From Bacteroides sp. (GTDB taxonomy: Bacteria; Bacteroidota; Bacteroidia; Bacteroidales; Bacteroidaceae): a DNA stretch of 17,221 nucleotides. The notes under the pieces were generated by a model. It had not been told where the DNA came from and searched no databases. It saw only the letters and a list, made by a program, of their open reading frames with translations. The position numbers and the translations under genes are program-made. Numbering within the stretch: the first letter of the stretch is position 1; the number at the start of each line of letters is the position of its first letter. This document shows positions 10,001 to 17,221 of this stretch, piece by piece. The DNA is taken from contig JAJPZL010000333.1 in NCBI GenBank assembly GCA_021204375.1, forward strand, positions 314-17,534, read 5' to 3'.

Positions 10001-10233
10001 TTAAACTTCCCGTCTACATCTGTAATACATCCCCGGGTAGAGGTCTGAACGATAATGGTAGCTCCGGCAATAGGCTCATCGTACTCATCCAGAACGACTC
10101 CGGTGATCTCTTTTACATGTTGCAAAATTTCCCTACTTTCCGAAGATCCTGCTATTCCGGCCCTGGGTTGATATGCAGAAGCATAATAAGGCAAAAAGCC
10201 GGAAAGCATAAAAATCACCAAAATGTTTTTCAT
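7053..10233 (-). pseudogene. susC-like: SusC/RagA-family TonB-dependent outer-membrane transporter, broken by two frameshifts, one TGA and one TAG
   Basis: This is the outer-membrane beta-barrel that imports oligosaccharides using TonB energy, about 1060 residues when repaired. The ATG at 10233 gives a signal peptide (MKNILVIFMLSGFLPYYASA). A carboxypeptidase-regulatory-like domain follows (ITGVVLDEYDEPIAGATIIV), then a TonB-box-like segment (ELDELTVVAF), a plug with RGANGVILVTTKEG, and the barrel ending in NIGLNVNF. There are four breaks. (1) The A run at 9663-9658 has six A; seven gives GYKKRPLILIDNIELTSDDL. (2) TGA at 9223-9221 lies where SusC proteins have Gly (LSVS-x-GGSVAHYYVAASYN). (3) A T run near 8341-8345 has five T; six gives RYGFFPSIGVGYIISN. 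(4) TAG at 7283-7281 lies before WMQNGGFLRLKSVEVGYSLP, where the family usually reads TWW. The stop is TAA at 7055-7053. Every segment aligns with the family, so nothing appears to be missing. Confidence 0.92.
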
Positions 10234-10302
10234 GTTTTTCAAATTTTAAAATTAATTACTAAATCAAGGCTGTATATAAAACTCTCTTCTTATTAAAGTG
10301 AC

Positions 10303-10382
10303 CCTTTATTCCTGAAAGGAGGCTCCGGTATGGAGGATTACCGGATGGACATCCCTTATCAAACAAGTACATACCTCCATCC
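10303..10382 (-). promoter_or_regulatory. Structured leader upstream of susC with competing hairpins
   Basis: The 254-nt gap between the fucosidase stop and the susC start is the only long spacer in the locus. Read as RNA on the minus strand, it can form CCGGTA (10344-10339) pairing with TACCGG (10330-10325), and CCTTT (10319-10315) pairing with AAAGG (10307-10303). An upstream GGATGGAGG (10382-10374) can pair either with CCATCC (10348-10343) or with CCTCCAT (10336-10330), and both partners overlap the first hairpin. These pairings are mutually exclusive, as in an attenuator or a site of small-RNA control. I found no exact TAnnTTTG box in the gap. Confidence 0.4.
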
Positions 10383-10487
10383 TGCTGCCATGAAAAAGAT
10401 TCACACAGTTTTTAAATTTTCCAGTAAAAAACGATCTATTCTTTGGTCTCTTTCTAAAGGTCAGTCATAAAATACCGCTCTATTGTT

Positions 10488-12001
10488 CTATTCGCATTCT
10501 ATTTTAAATACAACAGCATGGTATCCTGCAAGTATGGGCGTAGTAACACGAAGTCCTTCGTCACCGTAATCCCAGCTTATCTGTTGATTACTACCTAATA
10601 CTGTCACATTTTGAACGACTACATCCCGGGGAATTTTATCTTTGGCAAATCCCCGGAACACAACGACTTCGTTCTCCTGAGGAACTCCCATGGTAATAGC
10701 ATAAATATCTTTCCCTTTGGTGGTATAGCGGATATCCTGGTAATTATATCTTATTTTCAGAAAAGCCTTATGGTTCTCAAAGTCTCCTTCGGGTTGTGAA
10801 GTAGGCCCCTCCCCGTATACATACCACGGACGGATACCGTAAATAGCTTCTCCATTTACTTTCAGCCAGTCGCCGATAGAGAGGAGGATCTCCTGTTGCT
10901 CTACCGGTATCACTCCATCGGCCCGGGGAGAGACATTCAACATAAAGACTCCGTTCTTACTCACTACATCAATCAGGATATCGATCAGATCTTTTGCTTT
11001 CCTAAGTTCCATATCTTCGGTATAGCACCAGCTATCTGTACTGATCGTCTCTTCGGTAGTCCACAGGCGGGGCTCCATCTCCTGTTTCCATGATTTTTCC
11101 AGGTTCTCCATGCTTACATTCAAAGGAAGATCGCCTTGTTTACGGTAAATAGCCACCTCTTTCCCTTGTTTACGGGACTCTTCTATATAGTACCTGGTAA
11201 ATTTATAAAGATACTCTTCGGGGATCTGATCTAACCAGGAGTCAAAATAGATAATATCAGGACTATAATTATCAATTACCTCTTTTAGCTTTCCAAACCA
11301 GATAGGGTCGTAATACTCCTCTTCGGTAACATTTCCATAGAGTAACCGGAGCATCGGATTGTCGGAAGTAGTAGGCATTCCTTCTACATAGGGAAAGTGA
11401 CTGTCGTACAGGTCCCAGAAATCAAGTTTCTCAGGAATATTTTTTCATTTTTATAGCGTTAAAACCACCGTGCATAGTGAAAAGTGGATAAAAACTTCAT
11501 ACCGTGGCTTTTTATTTCGGTACTTAACTCACCCAGGACATCTCTTTTGGGACCCATTAAGGCTGCATTCCAGGGAGTAATTTTACTATCCCACATAGCA
11601 AATTCGTCGTGATGTTCTGCAACCTGTCCGGCAAATCTGGCTCCTGCCCGGTAGAAAAGATCGGCCCACTCACGTGCATTGAAATGTTCAGCAGTAAACA
11701 TCGGGATAAAAGAGTCGTACCCGAACTCCCGGGGATCACCATAGGTTTTTACGTGGTGATGATACTCTTTCCGGGTATCCATGAATATGTGGCATGAATA
11801 CCACTCATACGAATAAGCAGGAACAGAATAGACTCCCCAGTGCAGGTAGATACCAAATTTCGCATCCTTCAGCCAGTCAGGTTCCCGGTTGTAATGGTTC
11901 TCTTCGGATATTTTTTGCCAGTCAAGTTTATAACTCTCGTACTGGGCCCATCCGCTCAACAGCGTGAACTGGCAGACTACTAATAAAAAATACTTCTTCA
12001 T
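10488..12001 (-). pseudogene. GH29 alpha-L-fucosidase, broken by one TAA and one frameshift
   Basis: This is a secreted exo-glycosidase releasing alpha-linked L-fucose, about 504 residues when repaired, somewhat longer than a bare GH29 catalytic domain. The ATG at 12001 begins a signal peptide (MKKYFLLVVCQFTLLSGWAQ). The GH29 (beta/alpha)8 domain shows FGIYLHWGVYSVPAY, EWYSCHIF, AEHHDEFAMWDSKITPWN, the predicted nucleophile Asp (about residue 254) in PDIIYFDSWLDQ, and VSKNGVFMLNVSPRADGVIP. A C-terminal beta domain ends at VVFKIECE with TAG at 10490-10488. There are two breaks. TAA at 11461-11459 follows HYARWF; a Gln would fit, since CAA to TAA is one change. A run of six A at 11445-11440 needs a seventh to give RYKNEKNIPEKLDFWDLYD. 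The gene starts 22 nt after the upstream rhamnosidase. Fucose-specific versus related activity cannot be told from sequence. Confidence 0.88.
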
Positions 12002-12023
12002 GTTTTTTCGTTTTATTGATTTT

Positions 12024-14797
12024 TCAGGGTTTTCTCACTTCAAAACAGTATGTACCAGAACCGGTTTTATACATTATATATTTTCCATCTGTACACAGAT
12101 AAGTCACAGAGGGGTTGTAACCGACAGGGCCCCCGTTCTCCGTAATACACTCCCGAGGTGCCTCCGGAAAGCAGATCACTGCCGTAGTATTAGCAGGTAT
12201 GGTAATATGAGACTTATAACCGTTCTCTCCCCTTTCCCACTCATGGAATATTTTACCGTAGGGCGATTCAAAGGTTACTCTGGTAGAAGTAATATCCCCT
12301 ACCAGATCGGGACGGATCATAAAACGTTTATATGCCAGAGCACCAGGATCGGCTTTTATCCCACCCAGCCCACTATAAAACCACTCCAGAAGATGTCCCA
12401 GCATACAATGATTATGAGAGGCAGTTTGTAAAGCAGTCCAGGATTCCGTAAGCGAGGTAGCTCCCTGCATCAACTGGTAACCGTACCCTGGTTTATGAGT
12501 CTGGTTATTCATATCAAAAATTACTTCTGAGGCATTTTCCCTTTTCAGTATCCGCAAAAGATAGCTGAACCCGATATCTCCTGAAGTAATACTGTTATCC
12601 TGTTCACGGATATTCTGTATGATCTGTCCGAGTACTTGTTCCCGGTATTCCGGTTCTACGATGCCCAGATAGAGAGGCATGGCATTAGCCGTCTGGCTCC
12701 CCCGGTCATAATATCCTTTCTCCCTGTCAAAGAATTTTTCATTAAATGCTTTCTTTACCTCATCAGCCAGTTCTTCATAATACCGGGCCTCCTCTTCATT
12801 GCCCAATAACAGGGCACAGCGTGCCATAATACTTAGATCGTAATAGTAAATGGCAGTAGGGGTAAGCCTCCGCACTGTTAACTGGTTGTATCCCGGATGA
12901 GCAGGCCCCAGGTCATACTAGTCGCCTAATCCATGATAGAGAATATGATTATCGGTACGGGAGTGTAGATAATTTATATATTTTTCCATCATCGTATAAT
13001 AGTCAGCGATCACCGACGCATCTCCATACCATTGATATAAGAACCAGGGAAGAATAATGGCTGCACTACCCCATTCCGGCGAATCGTGAAAATCTCCCGG
13101 AAAATGGGCGAACTCCGGGGCTGTGCTCGGAATAAGTCCATTCTCATACTGGGAATTTTTCATATTAACCAGGGTTTGGGTATACATCTGTTTAATGTCA
13201 TATCCGTATGCTATAGAATGACCCATTAAATGAGCCACCTCCAGCCATCCCAGTTTTTCACGGTGCGGACAATCCGTAAGCACACTGGCCATATTACTGC
13301 GTACAGACCAGTCGATCAACGAATAAATATCATTAAAGAGAGGGCTGGAACAGGAGAATTCTCCTACTCTTTCCGAAGCATTGCGTACATGAAGAGAGGT
13401 AAGCTCTTCAATCACAGGAAGATCATCCGGATTGGGTTCACCCTCCGGAACCGCTCCTTCCACCTGTATATACCGAAAACCGTAATAGGAGAAAGCAGGT
13501 TTCCAGCTTTCAGTACTCTCTCCTGCCGGTGTATAGGAGAACCAGTAATTATAACCACTGTTATTCTGGTTCACCCTTCCTTCCGGAGTGAGATATTCGC
13601 CGGGACGCATCACTACTTTTTTTCCTTGCCTGCCCTTTACCTTTAAAGCGACAATAGCAGAAGCATTTTGTCCGAAATCATAGATATAAACTCCGGGCTG
13701 AGTCTGCTCAATGGATTTTACCGGGAGTCGTTCCATTACTTTCATAGGCGGAGAAAGCTGGGAAGTAAGCTTACCGGCCGGAACAGTCTCAATTGCTTTT
13801 TGCCAGGCACTATCGGAGAAACCCGGACGATCCCAGCCCGGCTGTTCCTTTCCGGTATCAAAATCTTCTCCTCCGTAGATACTGCTGTAGGTAAGGAGAC
13901 TGGAAGTGACTTTCCACTCCTTATTACTTACAATATCGCTGCAGGAACCATCTGTATAGATAACTCTTATCTTACAGATCATCTTTGGATAAGAAAAAGT
14001 TGTCAGCAGTTTGCGATAGCGGGTAGAGTCCCGGGGAATATGTAAAAATCCATTTCCCAACCTTACTCCCACCACATTCTCTCCTCTTCTGAGTAGATCA
14101 GTAATATCATAGGTTACATAATAAGAGACTTTATCATAGTTACTCCATGCCGGTTCCAGGAAATTATCTCCTACACTCTCTCCGTTCACACTCATTTCAA
14201 AATGTCCCAGTCCGCAAATAAAAGCAGTAGCAGACTTTACTTTCTTTGCAATTTCAAAAGAGTTACGGAATTGTGGCATAAGAGGTTCCTGGGCGAGAGG
14301 AGTGACCTGGTTCCCTGCCAACTGATATCCCGGAACAATGCGGTCCTGCGAATCCACCCGCTCCATAGCGATCCATTTTGCAGGAAACCAATCTTCCTGG
14401 TCAGGTAAGCCTATACCAAAGAGAGCAGGTGCCGACCACGAAGACTTCTCCTGCTTGTTATCCCTTACTTTTACCTTCCAGTAATATTTACCGGCAGATG
14501 CCAACGGTTTTCCCTCATAAAGCAGATGCAGAGAAGTGGCAGAAGAGATCCAACCGCTATCCCACATGTTTCCCCTGTGCCGGTTAAGATCGTTCAGGTT
14601 ATCAGAGACCAATAAACGGTACTCCGTCTGATACACTCCCCGTTCTGCCGAATTTATTTTCCAGGAAAAACGAGGCTGTCTGGTTTCCAGGCCTAAAGGT
14701 TGTAACTGGTTTTCACACCGTACCTCTATCACTTCGAGTGCTTTCGCCGGGAAAGCCAGGCAGAACAATATACATGCAATCAAGAATAAATTTTCAT
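12024..14797 (-). pseudogene. GH78 alpha-L-rhamnosidase, broken by one frameshift and one TAG at a conserved Trp
   Basis: This secreted exo-enzyme removes terminal alpha-L-rhamnose and is about 924 residues when repaired. The ATG at 14797 reads MKIYS then stops; one extra T at 14786-14785 gives MKIYFLIACILFCLAFPAKA, a signal peptide. The usual GH78 modules follow: a fibronectin-like N-domain (about 20-130), a rhamnosidase N-terminal beta-sandwich (CGLGHFEMSVNG near 195; LRRGENVVGVRLGNGF), a concanavalin-like domain (GVYIYDFGQNAS), the six-hairpin catalytic domain with DCPHREKLGW (509-518, containing the candidate general acid Glu), and a C-terminal beta domain. A TAG at 12917-12915 interrupts HGLGD-x-YDLGPAHPGYNQLT; GH78 enzymes of this type have GLGDWYD, so the missing residue is almost certainly Trp. 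The second half has SLTESWTALQTASHNHCMLG with a candidate catalytic base. The stop is TGA at 12026-12024. Confidence 0.92.
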
Positions 14798-14814
14798 TGT
14801 ATCAGGATCGTTTA

Positions 14815-17113
14815 CTATTTCACGGCTATCACCTGATAGTTACCAGATGATACTTCAAATTTTATATGTGATTCTCCTCTCTCTTCCGAAAGGCTGCAAA
14901 CAGGATTTTCCACAAACTTACCTTTTTTCCATACCGTATGCCCGTTCACCGCTATCTCTTTCACTCTTTTTCCGGGCACTCCGATCACCCCCTCCGTATC
15001 CGGGGGAAGCGTTACCTGTAATACGAAAAGATCTTTTTCGTTGACAAAAGAGGTCTCTATCCTGCCTTTTACAGAAGCTACTACCGCCGAGGCCTTTTCC
15101 AGATCACCCGGTTGTGGTAATACGGTAACCGCTTCATACCCTGGTTTCAACGGAGAGACCCCACACACATACTGAGAGAGTACGGTTAATCCTCCCCCTG
15201 TCCAGGAGTGGTTCACAGAACCTCCTTTAAATCCCTCCACACCGATGTTCCAATGCTCAAACAGCATGGAGAATCCCGGATAAGTAACCATTCCTTCCAT
15301 ACGGCGCCGGTGCCGCTGCATCGCCTCCTCTTCCAGCCCCATCTTCATCATCGCCTCAAAAACATATTTTCCATATAAGTACTGGCATGCAGCTGAGTCC
15401 TGAAGAGCGTTTGCAGCTTCCTGTACTTCTCTGTATCAGCCAGGCCGGAAACTACTGCCAGAGCTTGTACCCGGTCATCGGTTTCTTCCCGGTAATGAGG
15501 ATCCCGGTAAGCATTCCCTGTCCAGAAACAGCTATTGAAACCTATCTTGAGCCGGGTCATCCTTTTTACATACTCCAGGGCATCTGCTTCATTCCCCAAC
15601 TCCGTAGCCATGTAAAAAGCACCCTGCAAAGCCAGATAATACCACGCATTTATTAAGGGATGTATATCCCGGTTATCTCCCCAATCTCCCCACAACCAAC
15701 CGACTTCCCGGAAACGGACCAATCCCTATACATCTGTTGACCAGAGATCCAGGTACTTTTTTACAGCCGGATATGTTGCAACCAGCGTCTCTTTATCGCC
15801 GGTGTGCATATAATAGTTCCAGATCCCGTAATATCCCAGGACCGCCAGGGTCTGTCCCGGTAATTCGGTATACCAGTTACCGGCAGGAACAGGAGCATAG
15901 ATCACACCATCTTGTTTCTGCCAGCCAATCAGTTCACGGATCCATTTACGAGTCAGTAAGTGGCTGGAGGGGGAAAGAGCATAAAAAGCCTCCCCGGCCT
16001 GATTAACCGCATCGCCTGCCCATTGAGTCCGTTCCCGTTCCGGACAATCCATATAGGTATCCCGCATAGTCACATACAAGGTTCTTGCCGATTTTTCCCA
16101 CAATTGATTGAAAAGGGGATCGGAAGAGGTAAAAGAGCCGGAAAACTCCGTATCATAGCCCGTTTCCCGATAAAGAAGCGAGAAAACCTTTACCTCACCG
16201 GGTAAAAGATAATAGACTTTATGTCCGTTCATCCAGCCATAACTCTCATACTCCTGTACACCCTCCCGGGTGATATATTCCGACCGTATATTCTCCGTAT
16301 TCCCATTGTAATAAAAATAGTTATCCGTAGCGACTACTGCCTTTTTTCCGGCAGGAGACTCTACTTTCAGGTAAAGTGTTACCTGTGCGTTATAAGGAAG
16401 TTCACAGACCAGCGTATCACCGTTACGGTATACCTTCTCATACTCTTTCAGCCCTGAATCCTTCCACAGTGGAGTGGGTCTCTTTACCAATTGATTCCAG
16501 GGAGCCTCCCCGGCCTTCTGTAAAGCAGAAGCACCCGGCATGGAGTGTTCATTAAATCCCGGCCGGTACCACCCTTCCGGATCTCTCCGGGCATCAAATA
16601 AAAGACTGGATTCCGAAAGCCGGTAATTAGGCTTCGGGTCAGGAGCTGTACTATAAGCAGGATGTATCATACAACGCCAGCTATGATCACTGAGAATTTC
16701 CACCTCCGGAGTCTGGCAATCAAAGAGAAGAGCTGCCTTTCCACTACTGTTGTGCGAAAAACCCTGTTTACCAAAATACCATACCAGAACAGCGATTGTA
16801 TTTTTTCCTTTTTCCAGGTAAGGAGCTATATCCACCTCATCATAATAAGTATCCGCCGGGTTAGGTCCCCGCTTAAGCCCGCCCTCAAATACAACAAGCC
16901 GGTTGTTGATCCAAAGCCAGTATTTACTGTCTGCAGCAATAGAGGTAAGGACAGTATCCGGCACCTTCTCTATCTCCACCGTTTTACGATAACTCAACCA
17001 GGTATTCGGTTCGCTTTGACATACATCCGTACTGATCCACCAGGCTCTCCACTCTTTTCCCATGGCAGGTAAAAGAAAAAAAAGAACCAAAATAGTAGTA
17101 TATTTCTTCTCAT
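14815..17113 (-). pseudogene. GH78-like alpha-L-rhamnosidase, broken by two frameshifts and one TAG
   Basis: This is the first gene of the locus, about 766 residues when repaired and distinct from its neighbour. The ATG at 17113 gives MRRNILLFWFFF, then loses frame in a run of eight T (17076-17069 region); nine T would give FFFLLPAMGKEWRAWWIS, a normal signal peptide. A longer frame from 17150 would avoid the shift but has a poorer start. The N-terminal beta-sandwich has YWLWINNRLVVFEGGLKRGPNP. The catalytic six-hairpin domain has DCPERERTQWAGDAVNQAG (about 355 on) with the candidate general acid, and LFEHWNIGVEGFKGGSVNHSW with a candidate base, then a C-terminal beta domain. TAG at 15728-15726 splits DLWSTDV-x-GLVRFREVGW. 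A run of four A near 15371-15368 needs a fifth to give TYMEKYVFEAMMKMGLEEEA. The end is TAG (14817-14815) directly followed by TAA (14814-14812). Specificity for rhamnose is by family. Confidence 0.85.
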
Positions 17114-17172
17114 AGTACAAAATTAAAAGTGTTTTTCCTGTTGAAGTCATACAGGCCTCATTAAAAACAGAA

Positions 17173-17201
17173 CAAATGTAAGGGTTGTGAGCTTTCTGAA
17201 A
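17173..17201 (-). promoter_or_regulatory. Candidate promoter of the glycan locus
   Basis: On the minus strand TACATTTG (17180-17173) matches the Bacteroidota -7 consensus exactly, and TTTC (17201-17198), one base from the -33 TTTG, lies 17 nt upstream. It would give a leader of about 50-60 nt before the ATG at 17113. The -33 half overlaps a small palindrome, CTTTC-A-GAAAG. A second -7-like box, TAATTTTG (17125-17118), sits only 4 nt before the ATG and would give an almost leaderless transcript. Confidence 0.45.
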
Positions 17202-17221
17202 GTAGAGAATCGGATATATTA

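Noticed and set aside
10234..10242. TTG start for susC at 10242
   Set aside because: It only adds a duplicated Met-Lys-Asn before a normal ATG at 10233 and arises from a short repeat of AAAAACAT; the ATG gives a standard signal peptide.
3153..17113. Genome-wide reassignment of TAG as a sense codon
   Set aside because: TAG ends the yfcE-like gene inside a terminator-like hairpin and ends the fucosidase at a natural C-terminus, and frameshifts are present as well, which a code change cannot explain. Occasional suppression cannot be excluded.
1..17221. Mobile element, CRISPR array, tRNA or rRNA, phase-variation recombinase sites
   Set aside because: No transposase, integrase, direct-repeat array, cloverleaf-like sequence or paired invertible repeats were seen on either strand.

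Overview
The window looks like a Bacteroidota chromosome fragment, most likely Bacteroidales. The evidence is a SusC/SusD pair with DUF4959/DUF5126/DUF5000-type and DUF4998-type lipoproteins, a polyphosphate kinase next to a PiT-family phosphate transporter, and several upstream boxes matching the Bacteroidota -7 consensus TAnnTTTG. No RNA genes, insertion sequences, CRISPR arrays or integrase are visible. I cannot name the genus from the sequence alone.

Left region (1-3200). A phosphate permease gene runs off the left edge (minus strand, one frameshift). Upstream of it is an intact ppk1 (minus). Divergent from ppk1 is an intact YfcE-like metallophosphoesterase (plus), which ends in a perfect 12-bp inverted repeat. 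Together the first two suggest phosphate uptake and polyphosphate storage.

Right region (3187-17150). This is one polysaccharide utilisation locus, all on the minus strand. The transcription order is a GH78-like alpha-L-rhamnosidase, a second GH78 alpha-L-rhamnosidase, a GH29 alpha-L-fucosidase, susC, susD, a DUF4959/5126/5000 surface lipoprotein and a DUF4998 lipoprotein. Spacers are about 2 to 25 nt, except for a 254-nt structured leader before susC. The likely target is a glycan carrying both L-rhamnose and L-fucose. No regulator gene (HTCS, ECF/anti-sigma or AraC) is present in the window.

The most striking feature is that six of the seven locus genes cannot be read through as written, although each is full length and well conserved once repaired. 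The breaks are (i) single-base length changes in A/T homopolymers and (ii) in-frame stops: six TAG, one TAA and one TGA. At least three TAGs sit where the families have Trp. Five of the six TAGs lie in CTAG, a tetramer that I found by eye only six times in the whole window. Because the core-type phosphate transporter is frameshifted as well, uncorrected long-read errors are the leading explanation. Genuine decay of the locus, or transcriptional slippage at poly(A), are the alternatives. For broken genes I give the repaired extent, use the type pseudogene to mean 'not translatable as written', and list each lesion.
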